From Rikenellaceae bacterium (GTDB lineage: Bacteria; Bacteroidota; Bacteroidia; Bacteroidales; Rikenellaceae): DNA of 64,000 nucleotides. Numbering within the stretch: position 1 is the first letter of the stretch; every line of letters starts with the position of its first letter. The stretch spans positions 165,660 to 229,659 of the forward strand of contig JAJBUQ010000039.1 in assembly GCA_020860245.1 (NCBI GenBank). Reading direction: 5' to 3'. The position numbers were made by a program, and so were the translations under genes. This document shows positions 45,539 to 54,965 of this stretch, piece after piece. A model generated the notes under the pieces. It saw nothing but the letters and a program-made list of their open reading frames with translations. It was not told the origin of the DNA and did not search any database.

Positions 45539-46285
45539 TTATGTGTTCATGGCTCCGCAGACATTAAGAACCTGTCCGCTAACATAAGACGACAGATCTG
45601 ATGCGAAGAACAGTGCCGCTTTAGCTACCTCCTCCGGAGTACCTCCGCGACGCATAGGAATCTTCTTGTTCCATTCGTTGCGGACTTCTTCAGATAACTG
45701 TCCGGTCATCTCCGTAACGATGAATCCCGGAGCTATCGCATTACAGCGGATGTTGCGCGATCCGAGTTCTTTGGCCGTAGATTTAGTAAGCCCGATAAGC
45801 CCTGCTTTCGATGCAGAATAGTTGGCCTGTCCTGCATTGCCCGACACCCCTACCACCGAGCTCATATTGACGATCGAACCGCTCTTTTGTTTAAGCATAT
45901 AGTTCAAAACCCCCTTGGTTAGATTAAATGCCGACTTGAGGTTTATATTGATAACCATATCCCATTGATCCTCGGTCATCTTCATGAGAAGTCCGTCACG
46001 CGTAATTCCGGCATTATTAATAAGAATATCCACGCGTCCGAAGTCCTTAACTATCTGATCGACAAGAGTAATAGACTCTTCGTAATTCGCTGCGTTGGAC
46101 GTATAGCCTTTGGCCTTCACTCCGAGAGCGAGCAACTCTTTTTCCGTATTTTGGAAATTTTCGTCGTCACGCAGATCGGTGAATGCTATATCAGCTCCCT
46201 CTTCCGCGAATTTTACAGCTATCGCCTTGCCGATACCCCTTGCAGCACCGGTTACGATAGCTACTTTTCCTTCCAGTAATTTCAT
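45539..46285 (-). CDS. fabG: 3-oxoacyl-[acyl-carrier-protein] reductase
   Basis: This 248-residue short-chain dehydrogenase reduces 3-oxoacyl-ACP with NADPH in fatty-acid elongation. The Rossmann motif is VTGAARGIGKAIA, ILINNAGITRDGL follows, the catalytic Ser is in IVNMSSVVG and the Tyr-Lys pair in ANYSASKAGL. The C-terminal SGQVLNVCGAM ending is typical of FabG. It is a single-gene unit with a promoter element 30 bases upstream. Confidence 0.95.
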   Translation of the reverse strand: MKLLEGKVAIVTGAARGIGKAIAVKFAEEGADIAFTDLRDDENFQNTEKELLALGVKAKGYTSNAANYEESITLVDQIVKDFGRVDILINNAGITRDGLLMKMTEDQWDMVININLKSAFNLTKGVLNYMLKQKSGSIVNMSSVVGVSGNAGQANYSASKAGLIGLTKSTAKELGSRNIRCNAIAPGFIVTEMTGQLSEEVRNEWNKKIPMRRGGTPEEVAKAALFFASDLSSYVSGQVLNVCGAMNT

Positions 46286-46315
46286 TTATTTAAAAGTTTT
46301 ATTGTGTTCGTTCCG

Positions 46316-46323
46316 CAAAAATA
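46316..46323 (-). promoter_or_regulatory. Bacteroidetes -7 element for fabG
   Basis: CAAAAATA on the plus strand reads TATTTTTG on the minus strand, about 30 bases ahead of the fabG start. Confidence 0.45.
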
Positions 46324-46352
46324 TAAAATAATCGAACCGGAACAAAATGAGT

Positions 46353-46928
46353 TTAGTTCTCCCAACCTTTTATAAACTTATTCCGGTTCTCAATAAATTC
46401 CAGGTTCACTATATAATAATGGGGGCAGAGTTCTACTATTTCATCGTACCACGAAGATCCGTATAATAAAAGGGGATCGGTTTATTTAATTCTAAATCCT
46501 GAGGATTAAACGGACGTATGGAATAAAAAACCTCTTCCGTATTTAAATGGATTGGAATTCCTCCGCTTTGTATTCCTTCGATAGAATAGAAAATCATGTT
46601 TTTGTCTTTATTAACTATAATGGTGACTGCATCATAAAAATAATCGTATATATCCCCTCTCTGCTCATACTGTATCTGCCTGTAAGTAGGTTGAAGGGCA
46701 ATTCTTTTAGCGTCGTTTTTTTTACTGTCTTTATATTCATCGAGTACTATGGCAACATTATAGGACTGAGTCGTATCGACCGGAAGATCGATTATTTAAA
46801 TAAACGTTCATTTTTTAGAGAGCTGTAATTACATCCTGTAACTGAACGTCCGCATAATCGATAGTGTCTCTTGCGTTCATAAATAAGGCATACAGGCATA
46901 AACCCGTAACAATAAAAAATCTTTTCAT
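46353..46928 (-). pseudogene. Broken gene for a secreted hypothetical protein (multiple frameshifts)
   Basis: On the minus strand an ATG at 46928 begins a signal peptide (MKRFFIVTGLCLYALFMNA) and about 37 codons, ending in a TAA soon after DVQLQDVITAL. A second frame, shifted by one, then runs for about 100 codons (from LPVDTTQSYNVAIVLDEYKD to LELNKPIPF). A third stretch, back in the first frame, gives SSWYDEIVELCPHYYIVNLE and ends in a TAA at 46353-46355. All three pieces look protein-like and lie in order, so this was one gene of about 190 codons hit by at least two indels, one of them probably in a T-run near 46470. I do not recognise the family. Confidence 0.7.
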
Positions 46929-47007
46929 ATTTGAAATTAAGTTTGGTTAATGTATCTCTAAGATAATAAAAATGGCACATTTAATTTCCCGTTTTATTGT
47001 TTTTTTG

Positions 47008-47015
47008 TAATTTTG
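47008..47015 (+). promoter_or_regulatory. Bacteroidetes -7 element (TAATTTTG) for glyA
   Basis: TAATTTTGCA lies 38 bases upstream of the glyA ATG. Confidence 0.6.
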
Positions 47016-47053
47016 CACCGTATCAGAAACAATTATCCAAACAATCATAAACT

Positions 47054-48334
47054 ATGGAAAGAGACACGAAGATTTTCGGGTTGATCGAAGAGGAGAAACA
47101 GCGTCAGATGCGTGGTATCGAGCTTATCGCCTCTGAAAATTTTGTCAGCGAACAGGTAATGGACGCGATGGGGTCCGTTCTAACAAATAAATATGCGGAG
47201 GGTTATCCCGGTGCGAGATATTACGGAGGGTGCGAAGTCATAGACCAGATCGAACAGCTGGCTATCGATAGATTATGCCAAATCTACGGAGCTGAATACG
47301 CTAACGTACAGCCTCACTCCGGAGCTCAGGCGAACATGGCGGTGTTCCTTACCGTTATGCAGCCCGGAGACACATTCCTTGGACTCGATCTGGCGCATGG
47401 GGGACATCTTACTCACGGTTCTCCGGTGAATTTTTCCGGACTTCTTTATAAGGCGGTAGGGTATCAGGTAGACGAATCGACAGGTGTTATCGACTACGAT
47501 AAAATGGAACGGCTTGCTATTGAAAATAAACCTAAAATGATCGTAGGAGGTGCATCTGCTTACAGCCGTGAATGGGATTATGCGAGAATGAGAGAGATTG
47601 CCGACAAAGTAGGTGCAATCTTGTGGATCGACATGGCTCATACGGCAGGGCTTGTCGCTGCCGGACTGCTTGAAAATCCTGTAAAACATGCGCATATAGT
47701 TACTTCGACGACACATAAAACTCTCAGAGGTCCCCGCGGAGGTATTATCCTTCTCGGAAAGGATTTTGAAAATCCATGGGGAGTTACTACCCCCAAAGGA
47801 GAAATTAAAAAAATGTCCGCGATGCTGAATTCGGCGGTATTCCCCGGTGTACAGGGAGGTCCGCTCGAACATGTGATCGCGGCTAAGGCGGTATCGTTCG
47901 GAGAGGCTCTCGAACCGTCATATAGAGAATATCAGAAACAAGTAATAAAAAATGCTTCCGCAATGGCTGAGGCTCTCGTGGAAAAGGGATATAAAATTAT
48001 CTCCGGAGGTACGGATAACCACCTTATGCTTATAGACCTTCGTACTAAATTCCCTGAATTGAGCGGTAAAAAAGCGGAGAAGGCGCTCGGAGCAGCTGAT
48101 ATAACTACTAATAAAAACATGGTTCCGTTCGATTCCCGTTCGCCGTTCTTGACGTCAGGTATCAGGGTCGGAACTCCTGCTATTACGACACGTGGATTGA
48201 AGGAAGCGGAAATGGTAAAAATAGTAGAATTTATCGACCGCGTCCTCACCGATCCTGAAAATGAAAATAATATTGCGGAAGTACGCAAGGACGTAAATGC
48301 CCTTATGGAGGGGCGTCCATTGTTCGCATGGTAA
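47054..48334 (+). CDS. glyA: Serine hydroxymethyltransferase
   Basis: This 426-residue PLP enzyme interconverts serine and glycine and loads one-carbon units on [62 protein letters not shown] [13 protein letters not shown] and the PLP-Lys site [15 protein letters not shown] are all present. Its one-carbon product feeds MetF and FolC, which are also in this window. It is a single-gene unit with its own promoter and terminator. Confidence 0.97.
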   Translation: MERDTKIFGLIEEEKQRQMRGIELIASENFVSEQVMDAMGSVLTNKYAEGYPGARYYGGCEVIDQIEQLAIDRLCQIYGAEYANVQPHSGAQANMAVFLTVMQPGDTFLGLDLAHGGHLTHGSPVNFSGLLYKAVGYQVDESTGVIDYDKMERLAIENKPKMIVGGASAYSREWDYARMREIADKVGAILWIDMAHTAGLVAAGLLENPVKHAHIVTSTTHKTLRGPRGGIILLGKDFENPWGVTTPKGEIKKMSAMLNSAVFPGVQGGPLEHVIAAKAVSFGEALEPSYREYQKQVIKNASAMAEALVEKGYKIISGGTDNHLMLIDLRTKFPELSGKKAEKALGAADITTNKNMVPFDSRSPFLTSGIRVGTPAITTRGLKEAEMVKIVEFIDRVLTDPENENNIAEVRKDVNALMEGRPLFAW

Positions 48335-48362
48335 ATCTGCGCTAATCAAATATTATAACTAT

Positions 48363-48387
48363 AAGAACCGGAGTAAATCCGGTTCTT
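48363..48387 (+). terminator. Terminator of glyA
   Basis: Stem AAGAACCGGA / TCCGGTTCTT followed by GTTTTT. Confidence 0.8.
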
Positions 48388-48475
48388 GTTTTTAAATGTA
48401 TTCAGGTGATGCGTTATGATAATCTTACAGGTTTTATTTTAATTCCCTGCTTATTAATTATTATGCGTAAAAGAG

Positions 48476-48502
48476 CAAACCCGGCTATACAAACCGGGTT
48501 TG
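48476..48502 (-). terminator. Hairpin downstream of the lipoprotein pseudogene
   Basis: CAAACCCGG and CCGGGTTTG form a 9-bp stem; on the minus strand it is followed by CTCTTTT, as a terminator for the gene ending at 48527. Confidence 0.55.
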
Positions 48503-48526
48503 TAGAATTGGAATACCAATAAATTA

Positions 48527-48890
48527 CTAATATAGATATTCTTTGATAACTTCGATATGAACTACCCATCTCTGCTGAGGCGAGACATCGAGCGTATCTA
48601 CTGCGATGGTAAGGGGATTGTCAGGAGTTATGTTTCCATCGCGCTCGACAGTGGCGCTCTTAAGAAGATTGCCGTTGATGTCTTCAACTTTTAAATTTAC
48701 AGTCACCGGATTCTCAGACGGAATTACCTGAGCGGTAATTTCTGTGAATACAGCTTCGATCTTCTCGATTTGATCCGAACTTAAGTTGAAATTTCTGTTA
48801 TTATAAATAACAAGTGTTCGCTCCTCATTTCGATTTAATGTAGCAGACCCTTCGTAGTTAGGAACCGGATTAGAAGCATCTTCGGGCTAC
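48527..48890 (-). pseudogene. Broken lipoprotein gene, only the mature domain remains in frame
   Basis: The minus strand carries a clean 118-codon frame ending in TAG at 48527-48529, reading from EDASNPVPNYEGSATL through VIYNNRNFNLSS to QQRWVVHIEVIKEYLY, a beta-rich domain. No start codon exists in this frame: a TAG sits at 48887-48889. In the neighbouring frame the same bases read TKCSPK, so adding one G would give a lipobox-like Cys followed by SPEDASNP. That is the usual start of a mature Bacteroidetes lipoprotein. No convincing signal peptide survives upstream, so the 5' part is degraded or mis-assembled. Family not recognised. Confidence 0.6.
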
Positions 48891-49276
48891 ATTTAGTAAG
48901 TAGAATGATAGTAAAATCTTAAAGGAGGATGTAATTTGTATCAGTTGCGAGCGGTTCCTGCATCCTTGTTTATTAAAGTGATATCTGTGAAAAAATTTAC
49001 TAAAGTTGACATAATAATAAGTTTAGGGTTAAGAAATATTCGGTTCCGGGAGAAGATGGAATAACGAATCGACACACCGGAAACAGAAGTTGCCTTGTTA
49101 AAAATATTCGTATGTTAATCGATTAAATACTGTATAAACTTAAAGATAAATATTGTATATTGCAAAAAACATAGCAAAAAAAGATAAAATTAATACTGTA
49201 ATAAATTAAAATAATCCTGTATTACTTGTATTTTATCATTTTATGCCAAATCACAAATCAGGGTAGATAAAGGAGA
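48891..49276. other. AT-rich gap without a recognisable gene
   Basis: This 386-base stretch lies between the 5' end of the lipoprotein pseudogene and the 3' end of tex. Frames are short on both strands. It may include the lost upstream part of the lipoprotein gene and its promoter, but I see no clear TAnnTTTG element, hairpin or conserved protein fragment. Confidence 0.5.
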
Positions 49277-51394
49277 TTAGATTTTTTCAAGATTTATCCT
49301 TTTTCTTTCCTTGTCGATTTCTATGATTCTTACTCTCACATGTTCGTATAGTTTGACTATCTCTGTGGGATCGGAGACGTACTTTTTAGATAGTTTAGAG
49401 ACATGAATAAGTCCGTCCTGTTTAAGGCCCAAGTCCACAAAGGCTCCGAAGTTGGTGATATTGGTAATAATTCCCGGTAATTCCATACCTATCACCAGAT
49501 CGTCTATATTTTTTACATTTGGGTCGAACTCGAATATTTTTGCTGCTTGCCGGGGATCTCTTCCCGGTTTTTTCAGTTCCGATATTATATCGGTTATGGT
49601 AGGCAGACCGGCATCGCCATCGACATACTTGTACGGATCGATAGAATCGAGTAATTTACTGTTGCCTATAATTTCTTTAACGTCTATCCCATTGTCTTTG
49701 GCTATTTTTTCGGCTATAAAGTATGATTCGGGATGAACTGCACTGTTGTCCAGGGGATTGTTCGCATCGGTTATTCGAAGGAATCCTGCACATTGTTCGA
49801 ATGCCTTACTGCCGAGGCGCGGAACCTTGAGTAGTTCTTTGCGCGACCGGAACCCTCCGTTCTCCGATCGATAATCGATTATATTTTTTGCCAGGGCAGA
49901 TCCTATTCCTGAAACATAAGACAAAAGATAAACGGACGCGGTATTCAGATTTACCCCGACTTTGTTCACGCAACTCTCCGTCACAGTATCCAGTGAGGCC
50001 TTCAGTTTGGATTGATCCACGTCATGCTGATATTGTCCCACACCGATGGACTTTGGATCTATCTTGACCAGTTCTGCCAAAGGATCCATTAACCTCCTTC
50101 CGATGGAGACAGCGCCACGGACCGTAACATCGTTTTAGGGGAATTCTTCACGTGCGATCTTGGATGCCGAGTACACCGATGCGCCGTCCTCGCTGACCAT
50201 AAATATCTGGACACTTCTTTCGAACCGCATCTTTTTTAGCAAATTCTCTGTTTCCCGCCCTGCCGTTCCGTCTCCTACCGCTACCGCGTCGATATTGTAA
50301 GTGGTTATCAGCGTATTGATTTTAGCCATGGATTTAGATGTCTGACTCTGCGGAGGGAGAGGATATATGGTCTCGTTATGGAGCAATCCACCGTGTTCGT
50401 CGAGGCATACGACCTTACATCCTGTCCGGAATCCGGGATCTATGGCAAGAATCCGTTTCTGTCCGAGCGGAGCGGAGAGAAGAAGTTGCCTCAGATTCTC
50501 TGCGAATACTCTGATCGCTTCGTTGTCCGCCTTTTCCTTAGCATTGGAGAGTATCTCGTTTTCTATGGAAGGTTTGATAATACGCTTGTAGCTGTTTTTT
50601 ATACTTTTTTTTATATATTCTATCGCTGGCGAACTGCCTTTTATGAATATTTTATCGAGCTGGGATATTATTTTATCGTCGTCCGCTTTAAGCGTTACTT
50701 TTAAAATTTTTTCCTTCTCTCCTCGGAGAATCGCAAGGAGTCTGTGTGAAGGAATTCTCTTCAGGATGCTATGGTATTCGAAGTAATCTTTAAACTTAAT
50801 CCCCTCGTCTTCTTTGCCCGGGACAATTTTTGATATTATTTCTGCTTCATAGGAATAGACCCTGCGTACCGTATTTCTTGCATTTATATTTTCGCTTATC
50901 CATTCGGCAATGATATCACATGCACCGTCGAGAGCGTCGGAAATTTCCTCTATTTCATCGCAAAGGAACCGTTTCGCTTCACTATCGGGAGATCTGACGT
51001 CCTGCTTCATTATTATTCCGGCAAGAGGTTCCAGCCCCCGTTCTTTGGCAATGGCAGCTTTGGTTTTTCTTTTAGGTTTATACGGCAAATATATGTCCTC
51101 TATAATACTCGAATCGTAACAATCGGTTATCTTTTTTTCGAGTTCAGGCGTCAGATTATTCTGTTCTTTTATTGTTTCGAGGATTGTCGTCTTCCTTTTT
51201 TCAAGTTCTTTGAGGCTGTTGAAGGTGTTACGGATTTTTTCCACTTCCGTCTCGTCAAGCCCCCCGGTAGCTTCCTTGCGGTATCTGCTTATAAACGGTA
51301 TTGTAGCTCCTTCTTCCAATAGCTTTATACACCCTGATACTTGTTTTGTGCTTATACCGCATATCCCGGATGTAACCTCGATGAGTTTTTCCAT
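49277..51394 (-). pseudogene. tex: Transcription accessory protein Tex with in-frame TAA
   Basis: Tex is a nucleic-acid-binding protein with an N-terminal helical domain, a YqgF-like RNase-H fold, helix-hairpin-helix repeats and a C-terminal S1 domain. The frame runs 419 codons from the ATG at 51394 (MEKLIEVTSGICGIS) through LAIDPGFRTG and VAVGDGTAGRETE to ASKIAREEFP, then hits TAA at 50135-50137. The same frame continues as NDVTVRGAVSIGRRLMDPLA and runs 285 codons to 49277 with SIGVGQYQHDVDQ, LNTASVYLL and the S1 domain GIITNITNFGAFVDLG. Only one codon is lost, normally Asp or Glu in the FPxxDV segment. An ATG 15 codons on, preceded by AGGAGG, could restart a 270-residue C-terminal half. Confidence 0.9.
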
Positions 51395-51413
51395 TTGATT
51401 GTGAATTGTAAGT

Positions 51414-51421
51414 CAAAGATA
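51414..51421 (-). promoter_or_regulatory. Bacteroidetes -7 element (TATCTTTG) for tex
   Basis: CAAAGATA on the plus strand, 20 bases ahead of the tex ATG; the tex promoter itself looks intact. Confidence 0.6.
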
Positions 51422-51441
51422 ATTATATTTCTAAATCTGAG

Positions 51442-51449
51442 TATATTTG
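51442..51449 (+). promoter_or_regulatory. Bacteroidetes -7 element (TATATTTG) for the PseI gene
   Basis: TATATTTG lies 24 bases upstream of the ATG at 51473, back to back with the tex promoter, and argues against the longer frame starting at 51341. Confidence 0.6.
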
Positions 51450-51472
51450 TATTTATCATTAAAAGCAGAGAG

Positions 51473-52492
51473 ATGCCCGGATCACATACATTCATAGTAG
51501 CGGAACTGTCCGCAAACCACAACCAGAATATCAACACGGCGATCAGCACTATAAAAGCCGCAAAGAAGGCCGGTGCGGATGCTGTTAAATTGCAGACCTA
51601 TACTCCGGATACTATTACAATAAACTGTGATAATAAATACTTCCGTATAGGACATGGAACCCTTTGGGATGGGAGGACGCTCTATGATCTTTATAAAGAG
51701 GCATATACCCCGTGGGAGTGGCACGAGAATCTATTCCGTGTGGTTAAAGAGGAGGGTATGGTGTGTTTCTCGTCTCCATTCGACTGCTCGGCAGTCGATT
51801 TTCTGGAGTCGCTGGATAATCCTATATATAAAATAGCGAGTTTCGAAATAACAGATATTCCATTGATCGAATACGCGGCGTCCAAAGGGAAACCGATGAT
51901 TATATCGACAGGTATAGCGACTATGGAGGAGATTGCCGAAGCTGTGGAGGCCTGCCGTAGGGTAGGAAATCCGGAAATAACTCTTCTGAAATGTACCTCT
52001 GCTTATCCTGCGGATATCTCGGATGCAGGACTATCCATAATTCCGGACTTGAGGCAGAGATTCGGTGTTAAAGTCGGAATATCCGACCATACCTTAGGTA
52101 ATACGGTTCCTGTGGTTGGAGTCGGAATCGGTGCTGTATTAATCGAAAAACACCTGACCCTCGACAGGTCGGCAGGAGGCGTCGATTCCGCATTCTCTAT
52201 GGAGCCGGAAGAATTTGCCGGTATGGTTGGAGCGGTACGCGATGCAGAACGGGCTTTGGGGGCGGCTACGTACACTTTGAGCGAAAGAGCTTTGCAGAAT
52301 CGTAAATTCGCACGGTCGCTTTTCGTTGTGCGGGATATGAGAAGAGGAGATGTTATAACCGATGAAAATGTCCGCTCTATAAGACCCTCTGACGGTTTAT
52401 CCCCCAAATATCTCCCTGTGCTCATGGGCAAGAAGGTGGCGATTGATATAAAACGCGGAACCCCACTCGAATTCGATATGCTCGATATGTAA
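51473..52492 (+). CDS. pseI: Pseudaminic acid synthase-type NeuB-family enzyme
   Basis: This 339-residue enzyme condenses PEP with a modified hexose to form a nonulosonic acid. The NeuB barrel starts with FIVAELSANHNQNINTA and has DAVKLQTYTPDTIT, then GTLWDGRTLYDLYKEAYTPW, which is typical of PseI rather than NeuB sialic-acid synthase; FSSPFD, YKIASFEITD, LLKCTSAYPA and GISDHTLG follow. The C-terminal antifreeze-like SAF domain begins near ARSLFVVRDMRRGDVIT. It is intact although both neighbours are damaged. No other nonulosonate gene is in the window, so the product (pseudaminate or a relative) is inferred from one enzyme. Confidence 0.88.
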   Translation: MPGSHTFIVAELSANHNQNINTAISTIKAAKKAGADAVKLQTYTPDTITINCDNKYFRIGHGTLWDGRTLYDLYKEAYTPWEWHENLFRVVKEEGMVCFSSPFDCSAVDFLESLDNPIYKIASFEITDIPLIEYAASKGKPMIISTGIATMEEIAEAVEACRRVGNPEITLLKCTSAYPADISDAGLSIIPDLRQRFGVKVGISDHTLGNTVPVVGVGIGAVLIEKHLTLDRSAGGVDSAFSMEPEEFAGMVGAVRDAERALGAATYTLSERALQNRKFARSLFVVRDMRRGDVITDENVRSIRPSDGLSPKYLPVLMGKKVAIDIKRGTPLEFDMLDM

Positions 52493-52581
52493 ACCGTTTT
52501 AATCCCGTAAACGAGCGGGCTTTGGCATAATTAATGTGTTTCACCGGAAAAATCCGTATAACCAATTAAAACAGATATTTT

Positions 52582-54039
52582 ATGCCTAATTCGGTTAAAA
52601 ACGTATCCACATGACAGCTTGCTCTTATGACTGCTGTCGCAGTAATAAGTCTTCGTGGACTGCCTATGATGGCACAGGAAGAACTCACTATGTTCTTTTA
52701 TATTTTTTTCGCGACATTTTTATTTTTGATACCGGCCGCCCTTGTCGGTGCGGAACTCGGAAGTGCCTTCGCTGAGAAGGGAGGCGGAGTCTACACATGG
52801 GTCAAAGAAGCCTTCAATCAGAGGATGGGATTCACTGCTATATTCCTGCAATGGATACAGAATGTGGTCTGGTATCCGACGGTTCTCGGATTCGCAGGAG
52901 CCGCGATTGCTTACATGATCGGCAAACCCACTCTTGCACAGAACGGTACGTTCGTAGGATTATTTGCTATCGCAATGTATTGGTTTGCTACACTGATAAC
53001 ATTTAAAGGGACGGACACGATATCTAAACTGACAAGCCGCGGATTCCTTCTCGGTACGGTACTACCCGGTGTGGTTATAATAATAATGGCGATAATATGG
53101 ATAGTGGATAAAAATCCGATAGCCCTCGAGAATATCCCGGCGAATGTAACGCAGATCGTGAATGTGGATTCTGCACACCATGTACATCCGAGATGGTTCC
53201 CTCATATTACGGGAATAAGCGATATAGCGTTCCTTGCCGGTATACTGTTGCTCTTCGCAGGGGTAGAGGTTCATGCAGTGCATGCTCAGGAGATGAAGAA
53301 TCCTCAGAAGCAGTTCCCTGCCGCAATGTTTCTCGCAGCACTTATATCCTTCGCGTTATTTACGCTCGGAGCTCTTGCCGTAGCCATTGTAACTCCGTAC
53401 AATCAGATAAATCTTCAGGACGGGCTTCTTGTAACCTTCCAATCTCTCTTCGATCATTATAACGTAGGGTGGCTTACGAACGTTATGGGATTACTTGTAG
53501 CCTTCGGTGCTCTTGCAGGGGTTATGTCGTGGATATCCGGACCGAGCCGGGGTTTATTGTGGACTGCGCGCGACGGACAGCTTCCCAAGTTTATGACCAA
53601 GACCAATAATAACGGTATACAGGTTAATATCCTTCTGGTACAGGGATGTATAGTAACTATCCTTTCGTCTCTCTATATTTTTATGGACGATGTAAGTGTT
53701 GCATTCTTCCTTCTCAGTGCATTGACGATAGGACTGTACCTCATTATGTATATGATGATGTATGCTTTCGGAATCAAATTGAGATACACTCAGCCTGATC
53801 TTAAAAGGAGCTATAAAGTGCCCGGAGGCAATCTTGGAATGTGGCTGATCGCAGGTATCGGTTTTGCGGCAGTGTTATTCTCATTTGTGGTGACCTTCTT
53901 CCCTCCGTCGCAGCTTCCTGTCGGTAGTCCGGCGACATATACACTTCTGGTAGTTTGCGGAACTGTAGTATTCTTCTCTGCCCCGTTCCTGATAAGTATG
54001 GCTGTCGCCAAAAACCGTAAAAAACAGATTTCAAAGTAG
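52582..54039 (+). pseudogene. APC-family amino acid permease (GadC-like) with in-frame TGA at codon 11
   Basis: The gene encodes a 12-helix amino-acid/polyamine permease close to glutamate:GABA antiporter GadC (AELGSAFAEKGGGVYTWVKE, LQWIQNVVWYP, VHAVHAQEMKNPQK and WISGPSRGLLWTARDGQLP). The natural start appears to be the ATG at 52582, giving MPNSVKNVST, then TGA at 52612-52614, then QLALMTAVAVISLRGLP. Relatives have Trp here, so TGG has become TGA. Translation could restart at the ATG at 52627, which would drop 15 residues from the cytoplasmic N-terminus and the start of helix 1, leaving 470 residues. The protein may therefore still be made. No glutamate decarboxylase gene is beside it. Confidence 0.82.
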
Positions 54040-54064
54040 ATTTTTAAGATAAAAATTTCTGTGT

Positions 54065-54092
54065 AATGCCGGACAATATAAGGTCCGGCATT
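54065..54092 (+). terminator. Terminator of the permease gene
   Basis: Perfect stem AATGCCGGAC / GTCCGGCATT followed by TTTTA. Confidence 0.8.
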
Positions 54093-54098
54093 TTTAAT

Positions 54099-54965
54099 GG
54101 AAAATAATGTTTATATTTATAAATGTGAAATTATATCCGATAAATAATATCTACCGAATTATTAATACACAAACACCGTTTTAAAATTTTCAAATACATT
54201 TGTGGAATGATAATTAAATTTTAGCTAACAGTCTAAATAGTAAGGTGGATTATTAGTCCGCATACGATAATCCCGTGATTCTTATTATTGTAAAAAATAA
54301 TAATTACGTGAATTTACCGGTTGGAGAATTATGAATCGGAGGTCTGTGCAAGATTTTAAGGGGGTATTAGGGAGAAACATAAATGTTTATATTGAATTAT
54401 GCCCGATATTAAAGGTAAAAATAGAAGTTTTAAGTATAAAAAGGTTATTATTTGTTTTAAAATGTGATCCGATATACAATAAAAAGGCAATAAAAAAGCA
54501 CATAAGTTATTTTATATATTGTAATTGTCGGAAATGAACATTAATTTTGCTTAAAAAAAACGTAAAATTATCATTGAAAATGTGTTTAAAAATATATAAG
54601 TCAGGAATCCCCGGATAATTTATTTTTCCGGGGATTCTTAATTTTATTACTCTGGAAAAGATTTCTTTTAGATAAATTATTTCCTGAAATTAAAAGAAGG
54701 ACAGATTCTTTACTGTCGCTGGGACAACCCCTGAGGAATTAAATCTTATTTACCCGATTTCACGATATTACTGAGTTATAGAAGTTTTCACATATATTTC
54801 TTTCCAACATGCGGCCGTGTAATACCAGGGGGATCAGATAAATGTGGCGCATGACAATCCATTAATAATTTTCTCTTTATAAAATCTATATTCGAGATAA
54901 TTATAGAAAAATTTGTTATTAAATAAAATTGAAGCCATATTTATCAATAAAATAGTTTATTACCC
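54099..54965. other. Long AT-rich intergenic region
   Basis: About 870 bases lie between the permease terminator and the GH35 gene. I see no confident protein; the longest plus frame (54331-54537, 68 codons, Lys/Ile-rich) has no recognisable features. The only structured part is a hairpin at 54605-54637 preceded by a possible promoter (described separately). The rest, 54650-54965, has no hairpin, tRNA-like fold or coding signal I can support. It could hold remnants of lost genes. Confidence 0.5.
54542..54645 (+). ncRNA. Possible short transcript ending in a strong terminator
   Basis: TAATTTTG at 54542-54549 matches the -7 element. About 90 bases on, GAATCCCCGG (54605-54614) pairs perfectly with CCGGGGATTC (54628-54637), followed by TTAATTTT. 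No open reading frame lies between. This could be a small RNA of roughly 85-90 bases or the tail of a lost gene; I do not recognise an RNA family. Confidence 0.2.

Noticed and set aside
51341..51472. N-terminal extension of the PseI-like protein
   Set aside because: It overlaps the tex promoter and start on the opposite strand; the NeuB fold begins right after the ATG at 51473.
52612..52614. Selenocysteine at the TGA of the permease
   Set aside because: Relatives have Trp here, the site is in a transporter N-terminus, and no obvious SECIS-like hairpin follows.
54331..54537. 68-codon plus-strand frame in the long gap
   Set aside because: Lys/Ile-rich AT-driven composition, no signal peptide or motif, and no clear promoter spacing; it does not look coding.
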